DNA of 64,000 nucleotides from Paraburkholderia azotifigens (GTDB taxonomy: Bacteria; Pseudomonadota; Gammaproteobacteria; Burkholderiales; Burkholderiaceae): assembly GCF_007995085.1 (NCBI RefSeq), contig NZ_VOQS01000003.1, positions 1,674,001-1,738,000 on the forward strand, written 5' to 3'. Shown here piece by piece: positions 37,057-46,332 of this stretch. The notes under the pieces are model-generated. The model did not search any database and was not told the origin of the DNA. It was given only the letters and a program-made list of their open reading frames with translations. A program made the translations under genes and the position numbers. Position 1 is the stretch's first letter; each line of letters opens with the position of its first letter.

Positions 37057-38514
37057 GTGAGCGAAGTGTCGGGCAATCCAACCGGCCATGAGCCGGGCAA
37101 AGACATACGTGCAGTGCTCGCGCGCGTGCCGGCCGTCGAACGTGTGCTCTCGTCGTTGGCGGCGCAGCCTCTGATCGGCGAGTACGGCCGCACGCAGGTC
37201 GTCGACGCGATACGCATCGCGACGGAAACGCTGCGGCGCGAACTGCTCGCGGGCGCTTCGTTCGATCCGTCATTCGACTTCGAAGCGAGGCTCGTCGATG
37301 ACGCAATGCGCACGCTCGCTGCGCGTTCGCGGCCTCATCTGCGCGCCGTTTTCAATCTGACGGGCACGGTGCTGCACACGAATCTCGGACGCGCACTGCT
37401 GCCTGACGAAGCCGTGCGTGCGGTGATCGATGCGCTCACTCGTCCGATGAATCTCGAGTTCGATCTGGCCACGGGCAACCGTGGCGACCGCGACGATCTG
37501 ATCGACGATCTGATTGGCGAACTCACGGGCGCCGAGGCGGCGACCGTCGTCAACAACAACGCGGCTGCCGTGCTGCTGACGCTGTCGGCGCTGGCGTCGA
37601 AGAAGGAAGTGGTGGTGTCGCGCGGGGAACTGGTCGAGATCGGCGGCGCGTTCCGCATTCCCGACATCATGTCGCGCGCGGGCGCTAAGCTGCGCGAAAT
37701 CGGCACGACGAACCGCACGCATCTGAAGGATTACGACGAAGCGATTAACGCGCGCACGGCTTTGCTGATGAAGGTGCATTGCAGCAACTATGCAATCGAA
37801 GGCTTCACGAAGAGCGTAGCCGTCGATGAAGTCGCGCGCCTCGCGCATGCACGCGGGCTGCCGATGGCCGTCGATCTCGGCAGCGGCACGCTCGTCGATC
37901 TCGCGCAATTCGGTTTGCCGACGGAGCCGACCGTGCGCGAGACCGTCGCGGCAGGCGCCGATCTCGTCACGTTCAGCGGCGACAAACTGCTGGGCGGGCC
38001 GCAGGCGGGTCTGATCGTCGGGCGAGCGGAGTTGATCCGCAAGGTCAAGAAGCATCCGCTGAAGCGCGCGCTGCGCGTCGGCAAACTGACGCTTGCCGCG
38101 CTCGAACCTGTACTGCAGCTGTATCGCGCGCCCGAACTGCTGCGCGAGCGGCTCACCACATTGCGTCTTCTGACGCGTCCATCCACCGATATGCAGGCGC
38201 AGGCCGCGCGCGTGCAAGACGTGTTGCAACACGCGCTGGGCGACACGTACAGCGTGACGGCCGAGCCGATGATGAGCCAGATCGGCAGCGGCGCATTGCC
38301 CGTCGATCAGTTGCCGAGTTTCGGCGTCGCGATCCGCAACGCCACCGGCAAGCGCGGCGGCCGCGCGCTGATGAAGCTGGAGGAAGCGCTGCGTTCATTG
38401 CCGCGTCCCGTGATCGGTCGCATTGCCGACGATGCGCTGCGCCTCGACCTGCGCTGTCTGGAGGCGGCCGACGAAGCTGCATTCGTCGCGCAATGCGCGG
38501 AGCTGCACGCATGA
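37057..38514 (+). CDS. selA: L-seryl-tRNA(Sec) selenium transferase SelA
   Basis: SelA converts Ser-tRNA(Sec) to Sec-tRNA(Sec) with selenophosphate, as a PLP-dependent decamer. GTG 37057, with GGGGGA nine bases upstream, is chosen over an earlier start inside fdhE. This gives 485 residues (E. coli 463). Landmarks are [50 protein letters not shown] and the PLP lysine in [19 protein letters not shown]. The stop overlaps the selB ATG (ATGA), the common coupling of selA and selB. Confidence 0.96.
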   Translation: MSEVSGNPTGHEPGKDIRAVLARVPAVERVLSSLAAQPLIGEYGRTQVVDAIRIATETLRRELLAGASFDPSFDFEARLVDDAMRTLAARSRPHLRAVFNLTGTVLHTNLGRALLPDEAVRAVIDALTRPMNLEFDLATGNRGDRDDLIDDLIGELTGAEAATVVNNNAAAVLLTLSALASKKEVVVSRGELVEIGGAFRIPDIMSRAGAKLREIGTTNRTHLKDYDEAINARTALLMKVHCSNYAIEGFTKSVAVDEVARLAHARGLPMAVDLGSGTLVDLAQFGLPTEPTVRETVAAGADLVTFSGDKLLGGPQAGLIVGRAELIRKVKKHPLKRALRVGKLTLAALEPVLQLYRAPELLRERLTTLRLLTRPSTDMQAQAARVQDVLQHALGDTYSVTAEPMMSQIGSGALPVDQLPSFGVAIRNATGKRGGRALMKLEEALRSLPRPVIGRIADDALRLDLRCLEAADEAAFVAQCAELHA

Positions 38515-40451
38515 TCGTCGGCACGGCGGGGCATATCGATCACGGCAAGACAACGCTGGTGCGCGCGTTGACGGGCGTCGATACTGACCGCCTGAAAGAA
38601 GAGAAGGCGCGCGGCATTTCGATCGAGCTAGGCTATGCGTACACGCCGCTCGACAACGGCGACGTGCTCGGCATGATCGACGTGCCGGGCCACGAGAAAC
38701 TCGTGCATACGATGGCGGCGGGCGCATGCGGCATCGACTACGCGCTGCTCGTGATTGCCGCCGACGACGGCATCATGCCGCAGACGCGCGAGCATCTTGC
38801 GATCCTGCAATTGCTCGGCGTCACACGCGGCGCGATTGCGCTGACCAAGACGGATCGCGTCGACGTCGCGCGCATCGTACAGGTGCGTGACGAGATTCGC
38901 GTGTGGCTTGCGCCCACTCCCTTCATCGACGCAGCCATCTTCGAAACTAACGCGACCTCCTCCGACGACGCCGGCGTGCGCGCGCTGTCGCAGCACTTGC
39001 GCGACGCAGCTGTCGCGTGGCGCGGGCGGCGCGACGACGGCCTGTTCCGCCTGGCCGTCGACCGCGTATTCACGCTGGCGGGGCAAGGCACGATCGTGAC
39101 GGGCACCGTGTTCGCCGGACGCGTTGCAACGGGCGACACGTTGATGCTCGAACCCGCGCAGCAGGCGGTGCGCGTGCGCAGTATTCATGCGCAAAACCGC
39201 GCAGCCGATATGGGGCGCGCGGGACAGCGCTGCGCGCTCAATCTTGCGGGCATCGACAAGGAGGCGATTTCGCGCGGCGACTGGATCGTCGATGCGCGGC
39301 TCGCCAGGCCGGGCGAACGGCTCGATGTCGAACTGACGCTGCTCGCGGATGCGGACCTCACGCTGCAGCATTGGGCGCCGCTGCATGTGCATATCGGTAC
39401 GCTGCATCGCGTGGCGCATGTGGCGCTGCTCGAAGGCGACGCGCTCGCTGCGGGACGCACGGCGCGCGTGCAGCTGGTGTTCGATACGCCCGTTTGCGCG
39501 ATGTCTGGCGACCGCTTTATCGTGCGCAATGCGCAGGCGACGCGCACGGTCGGCGGCGGGCGCGTGCTCGATCCGTTCGGTCCGCCGCGCAAGCGCAGGA
39601 CAGCGGAGCGGCGTGCCTGGCTCGATGCGTTGCGGGCGTGGCTCGACGAAGGCCAATTGGCGTCCCTGCTCGACGAGGCGCCGCGCGGCGTATCGCGTTC
39701 GATGCTGATGCAGCTGACGGGCTTGCCCGCCGACGCGTTGCCGCTGCCCGCCGATGCCGAAACGATTCCACTGCACGGCAAGGATGCGGGCGATGCGATC
39801 GTCGTGTTGCGCAAGCATTGGGCGCGTTTGCGGTCGGGCGTGATGGCTGCGCTCGATCAATACCATGCGCGCTCGCCCGATGAGCTGGGACCGGATGCGG
39901 CGCGTCTGCGACGGATTGCGGCGCCGCTGGTGCCGGACGCGATGTGGCGGGTGTTGATCGGTTCGCTCGTGGATGAAGGCGCCGTTGCGAGGAGCGGGCC
40001 GTGGCTGCATTTGCCGGGACATTCCGTTGCGCTCGATTCGAACGAGCAGCGTGTCGCCGATACGTTGCTGCCGCTGCTTTTGGCAGGACATTTCGATCCG
40101 CCGTGGGTGCGCGATCTCGCGAAGACGACGGGGCAGCAGGAAGATCTCGTGCGACAGGTGCTGCGCAAGCTTGCGCGGCAGGGCGATGTGTATCAGGTGG
40201 TTCGCGATCTGTTCTATTCGCGCGATGTGGTGCATGAGCTTGCGCGTCTTATTGCCAATATCGCCAACGGACAGGACGGCGCGGTGGGCGCGTCGGCGTT
40301 TCGCGATGCGGCGGGTCTGGGACGCAAGCGCGCGATCCAGATTCTCGAGTTCTTCGATCGCATCGGCTATACGCGCTTTCAACGCGATGTGCACTGGCTA
40401 AGGCCGGATTCGCATTTGCGGGAAGCGCTGGTGTGCGAGTCGGATATGTGA
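38511..40451 (+). CDS. selB: Selenocysteine-specific translation elongation factor SelB
   Basis: SelB delivers Sec-tRNA(Sec) to ribosomes paused at UGA by binding the SECIS hairpin. From the ATG at 38511 it has 646 residues (E. coli 614). The GTPase motifs are G1 [13 protein letters not shown]3 [12 protein letters not shown] and G4 LTKTDRVD. Switch I carries [17 protein letters not shown]-Tu-like domains II and III follow. The C-terminal half holds four winged-helix domains, the last being the SECIS-binding one ([20 protein letters not shown]). It is the last protein gene of the unit and lies just upstream of selC. Confidence 0.96.
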   Translation: MIVGTAGHIDHGKTTLVRALTGVDTDRLKEEKARGISIELGYAYTPLDNGDVLGMIDVPGHEKLVHTMAAGACGIDYALLVIAADDGIMPQTREHLAILQLLGVTRGAIALTKTDRVDVARIVQVRDEIRVWLAPTPFIDAAIFETNATSSDDAGVRALSQHLRDAAVAWRGRRDDGLFRLAVDRVFTLAGQGTIVTGTVFAGRVATGDTLMLEPAQQAVRVRSIHAQNRAADMGRAGQRCALNLAGIDKEAISRGDWIVDARLARPGERLDVELTLLADADLTLQHWAPLHVHIGTLHRVAHVALLEGDALAAGRTARVQLVFDTPVCAMSGDRFIVRNAQATRTVGGGRVLDPFGPPRKRRTAERRAWLDALRAWLDEGQLASLLDEAPRGVSRSMLMQLTGLPADALPLPADAETIPLHGKDAGDAIVVLRKHWARLRSGVMAALDQYHARSPDELGPDAARLRRIAAPLVPDAMWRVLIGSLVDEGAVARSGPWLHLPGHSVALDSNEQRVADTLLPLLLAGHFDPPWVRDLAKTTGQQEDLVRQVLRKLARQGDVYQVVRDLFYSRDVVHELARLIANIANGQDGAVGASAFRDAAGLGRKRAIQILEFFDRIGYTRFQRDVHWLRPDSHLREALVCESDM

Positions 40452-40465
40452 TGTTGAAGCGACGG

Positions 40466-40495
40466 GTGACGGTGCTGTTTTGTGGCCGCTATAAT
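40466..40495 (+). promoter_or_regulatory. Promoter of the tRNA-Sec gene
   Basis: A perfect -10 box TATAAT (40490-40495) has GTGACG (40466-40471, 4 of 6 consensus bases) 18 bp upstream. Transcription would begin near 40502, about 35 bases before the tRNA. This gives selC its own promoter, independent of selAB. Confidence 0.65.
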
Positions 40496-40535
40496 CGGCT
40501 GCGCATGAAGTTGGATGTTGGTGTTGATCTTCAAC

Positions 40536-40631
40536 GGAAGGCATTCGTATCTGGTGGTGCGGCTGGGCTTCAAACCCAGTAGGGGGCGTCAGCCGCTCCC
40601 TGGTCGGTTCGACTCCGGCTGCCTTCCGCCA
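40536..40631 (+). tRNA. selC: tRNA-Sec (anticodon TCA)
   Basis: This 96-base tRNA carries an encoded CCA. The 8-bp acceptor stem GGAAGGCA/TGCCTTCC, discriminator G and CCA frame the gene. The anticodon arm is CTGGG-CTTCAAA-CCCAG with TCA at 40570-40572, reading UGA. A long variable arm (GGGGGCGTCAGCCGCTCCC) follows. The T arm has GGTTCGACTCC. These features, especially the 8-bp acceptor and long extra arm, are specific to selenocysteine tRNA. It lies 84 bp after selB. Confidence 0.97.
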
Positions 40632-40657
40632 CAAGCGTTTTGGCGATTTTGGGCGAT

Positions 40658-40939
40658 TCAGGACCATGCAATCTTTCTCAGAATGCTTGTTTTTCCTGAG
40701 CCGTTTTCCCCGATAAGCAAATTAAATGTATCTGCATTGAAGAGATTAACTTCGCTCCAATTCTCGGATAGATACTTCTTGTAAAGCTTTAGTGCTAGTT
40801 TGCCACCGGTTATCTGCCCAATCATTGCAATATCTATCTGTTGTGTTGGCTGGGTCCGAATTGCGGGCGTAATGTCGTGGTTGCCTGGAGCTAGAACAAA
40901 ATCAGACATGCGCAGGAAGATTTGTTGCTTCCATGCGGG
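40658..40939 (-). pseudogene. Remnant joining a metallophosphoesterase motif to an ATPase N-terminus
   Basis: An open frame runs from about 40939 down to a stop at 40658. It reads SDFVLAPGNHDI, which has the GNHD motif of calcineurin-like phosphoesterases. About 50 residues later comes FNLLIGENGSGKTSILRKIA, a clear Walker A of an AAA/SMC-type ATPase. The frame then ends, 27 bp from the 3-prime end of selC. Both domains are incomplete. This is the leftover of a larger phosphoesterase-ATPase gene, probably from an element that had integrated beside selC. The DNA is visibly more AT-rich than the operon. Confidence 0.6.
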
Positions 40940-42113
40940 CTAATGAAGTTTCTGCGGTCCGACACAACGTCAGACCTGCTCGCTAGGTCGACTCGATTTC
41001 CAGCAAGCATATAAACCGTTCTGCATTACCCCCCAACCCGAAATCGATAACGGCATCGGTAATGAAATCTTTAGCGCGAGCAGTCAATCTTGACAAACTG
41101 CCTGGCGGGCCTCAAGGCATGATTGCGACGTTAGGTCGAGTGGGGGGCCATCAACGGTAGAGCGTGCCCCTTGTCGCATTCGTGGGTCCGCATGGCGATG
41201 CGCTATCGGGTCAAGGGCGGCAGCGAATGGTTGATTGCAACCCAAGCGTATAAATTTCGCGTTGGCATATGGATGAACACAGCGCGAAATAAGGATGCCA
41301 ATGTGCTATCCGTCGCAACCGATAATCGCGTGGTTTATAGAAGTCCTTGTTGCAAAGCGCACAGCTAAAGGGGCGAATAACACTCAGTGTTATTCGCTGG
41401 CCCTACCTTTCCGGAATATCTGGTCACATGTTGAAGCCGTCTGCCAGTTTTGGCCATGGTTCGACTGCATGAAGCGTAACAGTGACTGACGGTGTTTCAA
41501 AAACAAGTCTTTAGACGAAGTAACGAGTCGTATTCCTAATGAAATAATGAAATAAAATTGACCAAAGCCGAGGTCGAGCAGGAATTCGAGCAACTGAAGG
41601 AGTCTCGGGATTTCGAACGGAATCGTTCGAACCGATGCCAAACAATCTTTAACGTTAGTCCGCCTTGGTAGCCATTCTCCGCCATAACGCAGGTGCCACC
41701 GGAAAAAACACAGAGGGTGTAATTTCTGATGACACGCGAACTATACTGTTTTCCACATGAAAGAGTTCTAAAGATATTAAAAGCCGGCTTTGCTGTCAAT
41801 TGAATTGCTAAGACCAATTTCGAGGGCTACTTCCACGCTTTACACGTGACGCAGCTTGCCAATACGTCCGCCAATATTCCTCCGCCTGCGCTGCGGTTCG
41901 TCTCGTATCGCGCTCATGCGACAGGACCATTGACGGCATCGTTCGGCGTAGTTGCTGACACGCTGGTTTGTGCCCTGTGAGCCAATCAGGGCCCGCCCCA
42001 CGTTTGTTGTTGTTCCACCCGAACAGCAGGGTAGGCATAGACGCCTTCCCAGCTGAGGTGGTTCATTTTACGCGCGCTAGGAAGCTAACCGACGTTGCCC
42101 ACTGGGGTTCGCC
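40940..42113. other. 1.17-kb AT-rich stretch with no convincing gene
   Basis: Several 60-95 codon frames exist on both strands (for example 41171-41368 plus and 41536-41817 minus). None has a recognisable family or a good start. Base composition is lower in GC than the flanks. The region looks like decayed horizontally acquired DNA downstream of selC. I could not find by eye a second copy of the selC 3-prime end to mark the far boundary. Confidence 0.45.
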
Positions 42114-42272
42114 ATGAACTATTTACTCTCGGTCATAAAAAAAGCATTTCATGCAACAGGATTCGCCATATTGGTCGCAACGACTCTGACCGCATGTGGC
42201 GGAGGTGATTCAGGCGCCACCGGTTCCTCCGCCGACAAATCCGGGTCGGCGATGCAAACAAGCGGTGGATAG
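42114..42272 (+). CDS. Small putative lipoprotein (52 aa)
   Basis: A 52-codon frame starts MNYLLSVIKKAFHATGFAIL and runs to a lipobox LTAC (Cys at residue 24), followed by GGGDSGATGSSADKSGSAM. The Gly/Ser-rich mature part of about 29 residues has no known domain. The frame is short, but the signal sequence and lipobox are well formed. GGGG lies about 8 bases upstream. It precedes the beta-propeller gene by 81 bp on the same strand, and they may be co-expressed. Confidence 0.5.
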   Translation: MNYLLSVIKKAFHATGFAILVATTLTACGGGDSGATGSSADKSGSAMQTSGG

Positions 42273-42353
42273 GGCGTCGCCTTTGCTCGCCTCGCTGGTC
42301 CTACTCGACGTTCTTGTTGGCAATCAAGCAGTAAATACGAATGGAGGCATCAA

Positions 42354-43472
42354 ATGAGTACGTCTTTTCTTTCATCGGTCCATGTCGCCTCGACAAGACG
42401 CCGCTTTAGCTGCCGAGGCGCACTGCGCTCAGCACTACTGTTCGCGGTCGTTGCGAGTGGTTCCTGGCTCGTCCCCCAGACGGCCGTTGCCGATGACGTG
42501 TTCATCGGTGACGTAGGTGACAATTCAGTGAAAGCGTTCGACGCGACAAGCGGGGCATTCAATGGAATCTTCATTGCGCCAAAAAGTGCTGGCCTCAAAG
42601 GTCCGATGGGAATGATATTTACGGAAGGTCAACTTGTGTTGGTCAACCAGAACAGCGCGGGGGGCGGTTCAGGACAACGCGGTGAGATTCTGCGATTTGA
42701 TGGTGCCACTGGCACTTTCATCGGCAAGCTTGTCGCATCGAGCGACCGCAATGCGCCTTTCGCCCCGCAGGGCCTCGTGCGCGGGGGGCCGGACAATGCC
42801 TACTATGTTGCAGACCTCGGTGACCAGTCGAAGAAGTGTACCAACGAGGGGAATGTGAAGGCATATGACAATGCCGGCGCGTTTCTCGGCGACCTGGACC
42901 GGCACGCGTTCACTGAAGAATTTCACCCGCGCGGCCTGGTGTACGGCCCGGATGGCCTGCTCTATGTGTCTGCCGTAGGTTGTCTCGACCCAACGGATGC
43001 GCTGTACGCGCCACTCACCGGATACGTCTTGCGGTTCAATGCGAGCACCAGGCAATTCGTAGACGTGTTTGCTTCAAATGCCACGGTACCCAGCTTGCAT
43101 CGCCCTGAAGGACTCGTGTTTGATAGCAAAGGTAACCTGTGGGTGACAAGTTTCCGCGATAACACCAACCCCAACGACACGGACAAAATCCTCAAGCTTG
43201 ATGGCAAGACGGGTCGACTTGTCGACACGCTTCCGCTCTGGACATCGGGCTCGTCCCGCGCATTTGCGCAGGCTATTCTCTTCGGGCCCGGAGGAAAGCT
43301 ATTTGTTCCAATTACAGGCAATGCCCTTGACACGGCGGGACAAGTGAAGAGTTGCGACATCGCGACAAAACAATGCGACGTCATCGTTCAGGCCGGCGGT
43401 GTGCTGCAGTCGCCGTGGTTCTTGATATTCAGGAGCACCGACCCCGCGACGCTCAGATATACGGGGCAGTAA
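42354..43472 (+). CDS. Secreted NHL/Vgb-like beta-propeller protein
   Basis: This 372-residue exported protein has no identified substrate. A twin-arginine-like or Sec signal spans residues 1-46 (TRRRFSCRGALRSALLFAVV) and ends near TAVADD. The rest is a series of propeller blades with repeated G-x-x-x-V-K-A/R-F/Y-D patterns: VKAFDATSGAFNGIFIA, EILRFDGATGTFIGKLV, NVKAYDNAGAFLGDLDRH, YVLRFNASTRQFVDVFA and KILKLDGKTGRLVDTLP. About six blades are expected. Proteins of this type are often streptogramin-lyase-like or SMP-30-like, but no catalytic set is evident. GGAGG lies seven bases before the ATG. Confidence 0.75.
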   Translation: MSTSFLSSVHVASTRRRFSCRGALRSALLFAVVASGSWLVPQTAVADDVFIGDVGDNSVKAFDATSGAFNGIFIAPKSAGLKGPMGMIFTEGQLVLVNQNSAGGGSGQRGEILRFDGATGTFIGKLVASSDRNAPFAPQGLVRGGPDNAYYVADLGDQSKKCTNEGNVKAYDNAGAFLGDLDRHAFTEEFHPRGLVYGPDGLLYVSAVGCLDPTDALYAPLTGYVLRFNASTRQFVDVFASNATVPSLHRPEGLVFDSKGNLWVTSFRDNTNPNDTDKILKLDGKTGRLVDTLPLWTSGSSRAFAQAILFGPGGKLFVPITGNALDTAGQVKSCDIATKQCDVIVQAGGVLQSPWFLIFRSTDPATLRYTGQ

Positions 43473-44130
43473 TGGTACGGAGTTGGCGGCGATCCGGGGC
43501 CAACGTGCCCGAGCCGAGTGGACTGCCGCGGGTCTCGTCGGGCGCGCCCCACTCAACGGGTGACGCGTCCTCGACGGACGATTCGACCGGACTCGCGTCC
43601 TCAGAGGTGGAGGGCGCAGGTCCTTCGGAAGTGCGGGTTTCCATCTCGGGAATGCCGGAGCCAAACCATGCAGCCTTCGTCTGTATGTACTCGACGTGTG
43701 CGTTCCAGCCGGAAGGGCTACCGCCAAACAGGTCGTGCTGAACCGTCGACGCGAGCGCCTTGCAGTTGAGTTCCGTCTCAAGCAGTTGCGTTGGCCACAG
43801 GGAGTACGCGTTCGCGACGCGTGCACTAAGCGGGCTACGGCCATTTCGGCAGTAGTTACGAGCTGGGCCTATGGGCTCGCTGTTCGCCACGTACTTCGGG
43901 CGCACCCACACCGTGAAGGACGCTGCCGTCCATTCTAAATCGGCCGGTCCGCCCCAATTCTGCCGTCGCACCGGGGTCCGCATTGGCCGCTTCGCGTTGA
44001 CTGGCCGGCCGATGCGCTGCTGCCTGAATGCCGTGCGCGGCGTAGCTTCCTCTAGTCCCCCTCCGTGCCGTTCGCAATCGTTCGCGTGCGGTGCAAGCGA
44101 ATTCTCAAATGCAGTTTGAGCGCAATGCAC
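43453..44130 (-). CDS. Hypothetical protein (up to 225 aa), uncertain
   Basis: I do not recognise this product and it may be a remnant. The middle has natural-looking composition (FTVWVRPKYVANSEPIGPAR, then ANAYSLWPTQLLETELNCKA and SGWNAHVEYIQTKAAWFGSG). The C-terminal part has the duplicated motif SEDASPVES/VEDASPVEW. The first 50 residues are less protein-like; a Met at about 43983 is an alternative start. It converges on the beta-propeller gene with a 20-bp overlap. No ribosome binding site stands out. Confidence 0.3.
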   Translation of the reverse strand: MHCAQTAFENSLAPHANDCERHGGGLEEATPRTAFRQQRIGRPVNAKRPMRTPVRRQNWGGPADLEWTAASFTVWVRPKYVANSEPIGPARNYCRNGRSPLSARVANAYSLWPTQLLETELNCKALASTVQHDLFGGSPSGWNAHVEYIQTKAAWFGSGIPEMETRTSEGPAPSTSEDASPVESSVEDASPVEWGAPDETRGSPLGSGTLAPDRRQLRTITAPYI

Positions 44131-44272
44131 GCCGAATGCGCGCTACGATTTTCGGCGAAAAAGAAGACCGCTGAGGGGGCCTCCTGGTCGAGGTTTTTTT
44201 AAGGTGTCTGCGCGCAAGGCAATCAACCGAAAAGCCAATATTCCCGCTGTCTTTGCGCCACATGACGGCGCA

Positions 44273-44380
44273 CTTCATGGCCGGGAGCACCAGCTCCGCG
44301 AACGTTCTGCATAGCTAACGTTCGAGTGTCAACGAGAGCTTTCCGGCCACGTGGGTGTACGCGTACTCCCGGCCATGAAG
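44273..44380. repeat. 15-bp perfect inverted repeat with AACGTTC motifs
   Basis: CTTCATGGCCGGGAG (44273-44287) is perfectly repeated in inverted form at 44366-44380. AACGTTC occurs three times in and next to it. The 93-bp spacing and position in a 400-bp gene-free stretch (44131-44529) suggest the ends of a small remnant element or a recombination site. Confidence 0.45.
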
Positions 44381-44529
44381 GAACGTTCACTGTCGGCGAA
44401 GCGGCGTCACCTGAACGGCCGCTTTACTCCCGAACGAGACGTGAAGAATCCCCAGGCATCGCTTCGCCAAAGATGGCTGAGGGCGCTCAATGGAATCCGT
44501 CCACATCTGACTCCCGTGTCGGCTTCACC

Positions 44530-45444
44530 TCATTCCGGAACGGAAGCATCCGGAATCGCGCGTCGCAGGTGTTCTGAGCGCTTATAAACTGCCTGCATGA
44601 ACAAACTTGCATTCCGCGATGGCGGTGCAAAGCGCGAGTAGACAAAGTGAGCTGTGATGTCGATGCATTCGCGCAGCGGGCGAATGATCAGCGAGCTTCC
44701 TGTCGTCGCGAAATTATCGACGATGGTCACGCCTAGTCCACCCTCGACCAGGGCAAGTGCCTGATCGGCGCGCATCACGTCGATCGTCGACTTGAGTTCG
44801 ACGCCCGCCTGCTGACACGCCTGTGCGATCACCGTCCCGAACGGAATGTCCCGTTTGAAGAGTACGACGGGTTCATCGACCAGATCGGCGAGCGCGACGC
44901 TCTTCTTTGCTGCAAGTCTGTGTCCCTTCGGCATCGCGCAGACCATGCTGCCGTACATGAAGGGGACGTTATGCAGGTGCTCGTGAGCAACTGGCATCGC
45001 AGAGATGGCGACTTCCGCTTCCTTGCTCAGAAGTTCCATTGGCATGTCGGCCATTAGTGTGGTTTGCCAACTCACCGTCAACGCAGGCAGCTTTTTCTTG
45101 AGTTCGACAAGCGCCGGCGCAACCACGCTCGTCGCCAATGACGCACTGCATGTCACGCGCAACAGGCTAGAAGGACCGAGTGCCAGTGCATGGGCGAATT
45201 CGTCGACCCGCATCGCCGCCTGATAGACCTGTTCAACTTCTCTGAACAGCGCATGCGCTTCACTAGTCGGGACGAGGCGTCCTTTGGAACGTTCGAAGAG
45301 ACGCAGACCGAGCGTTGTTTCGATATGCGACACCAGCTTGCTCACGGCAGGCTGCGAGACGAACAACAGCTTGGACGCCGCGTTGATCGATCCCGTCAGC
45401 ATGATCGCGCGAAACACCTCCATGTACCTGAGTTTGAAGCGCAT
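44530..45444 (-). CDS. LysR-family transcriptional regulator
   Basis: This 304-residue LysR-type regulator has an N-terminal winged helix at about residues 1-62: MRFKLRYMEVFRAIMLTGSI, then ASKLLFVSQPAVSKLVSHIE and LGLRLFERSKGRLVPTSEA. A periplasmic-binding-protein-like effector domain occupies about 90-295. It is divergent from the SDR/isomerase/transporter operon with 125 bp between starts, the standard arrangement for a LysR gene controlling its neighbour. A dyad in the gap is a likely binding site. The effector is unknown, probably the substrate of the pathway. Confidence 0.9.
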   Translation of the reverse strand: MRFKLRYMEVFRAIMLTGSINAASKLLFVSQPAVSKLVSHIETTLGLRLFERSKGRLVPTSEAHALFREVEQVYQAAMRVDEFAHALALGPSSLLRVTCSASLATSVVAPALVELKKKLPALTVSWQTTLMADMPMELLSKEAEVAISAMPVAHEHLHNVPFMYGSMVCAMPKGHRLAAKKSVALADLVDEPVVLFKRDIPFGTVIAQACQQAGVELKSTIDVMRADQALALVEGGLGVTIVDNFATTGSSLIIRPLRECIDITAHFVYSRFAPPSRNASLFMQAVYKRSEHLRRAIPDASVPE

Positions 45445-45470
45445 CGAGTGTCGCCTCCGCCGCCGCTTAA

Positions 45471-45499
45471 CCGAAAGTTATAGGTTATCGGAACTTCGG
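45471..45499. promoter_or_regulatory. Putative LysR operator
   Basis: CCGAAAGTT (45471-45479) and AACTTCGG (45492-45499) form an interrupted dyad with a 12-bp centre containing ATAGGTTAT. It is 27 bp from the LysR start and 71 bp from the SDR start, where an LTTR recognition site is expected. Confidence 0.5.
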
Positions 45500-45569
45500 C
45501 ATACGACAAAAGAGGCGTTTGTCCTTAGTATCGGCTCAAACGATTTCCAACGCTTTGGAGACAAGGTAC

Positions 45570-46313
45570 ATGAACAAGCTGGATTTGCAGGATCGCGTCT
45601 GCGTCATCACTGGCGGCTCGGGCGCTATCGGCTACGCGATTGCTGAGCGTTTTATTGCATCGGGTGCGAAGGTCGTGCTGTGGGATATTGACGGCGCGGC
45701 TGCCCATGCGGCTGCCGAACAGTTGCGCGCCGTGTCATCGGCTCAGGTCAATGTGACCGATGCAGCCAGCGTCGCAACCGCAGCAAAGGCGGCATACGAG
45801 CGCTTCGGCTCGGTTGACGTACTGATCAACGCTGCGGGCATCAACGGCCCTATCGGGCCGGTCGAGACCTATGGGATTGACGCGTGGCGGCAGGTCATCG
45901 ACATCAACCTCACGGGTGTATTCATTTGCTGTCGGGAGGCGTTGCCCTATCTGCGCCAGGCGCGGCACGGGCGCATCGTCAATCTTTCCTCCGTCGGAGG
46001 GAAGGAAGGCAATCCGAATCAGGGCGCGTATGGAGCGTCGAAAGCAGGCGTGATCGCGCTGACGAAATCGTTGAGCAAGGAACTGGCGGACACCGATATT
46101 CGCGTCAATTGCGTAACGCCTGCCGCCATCGAATCGGAGATGCTGCGCAACATGACGGCCGACGCCCGGAACTTCGTGCTCGCGAAGATCCCGCTCGGGC
46201 GCGCAGGCCGACCGGACGAAGTCGCGTCGATGGTCGCATGGCTCGCGACCGAGGAGTGCTCGTTCACGACAGGCGCTGCCTTCGATCTCACGGGCGGCCG
46301 CGCCACATACTGA
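45570..46313 (+). CDS. Short-chain dehydrogenase/reductase
   Basis: This is an NAD(P)-dependent SDR of the classical type, 247 residues from the ATG at 45570 (MNKLDLQDRVCVITGG). The cofactor motif is TGGSGAIG (14-21), with NAAG at 87-90. The catalytic set is Ser140/141, Tyr154 and Lys158 (GAYGASKAG). The acidic residue after beta-2 (LWDID, Asp39) favours NAD over NADP. The end FTTGAAFDLTGGRATY matches 3-oxoacyl-reductase-like and sugar-alcohol dehydrogenase SDRs. It is first in an operon with a TIM-barrel isomerase and a transporter, pointing to uptake and oxidation of a carbohydrate-like or cyclic acid substrate. Confidence 0.9.
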   Translation: MNKLDLQDRVCVITGGSGAIGYAIAERFIASGAKVVLWDIDGAAAHAAAEQLRAVSSAQVNVTDAASVATAAKAAYERFGSVDVLINAAGINGPIGPVETYGIDAWRQVIDINLTGVFICCREALPYLRQARHGRIVNLSSVGGKEGNPNQGAYGASKAGVIALTKSLSKELADTDIRVNCVTPAAIESEMLRNMTADARNFVLAKIPLGRAGRPDEVASMVAWLATEECSFTTGAAFDLTGGRATY

Positions 46314-46332
46314 CGCGACGGAGCACGACGCA

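Noticed and set aside
40632..44530. An attachment-site duplication marking a complete island after selC
   Set aside because: I could not find a second copy of the selC 3-prime end or an integrase gene in the region, so only remnants are claimed.
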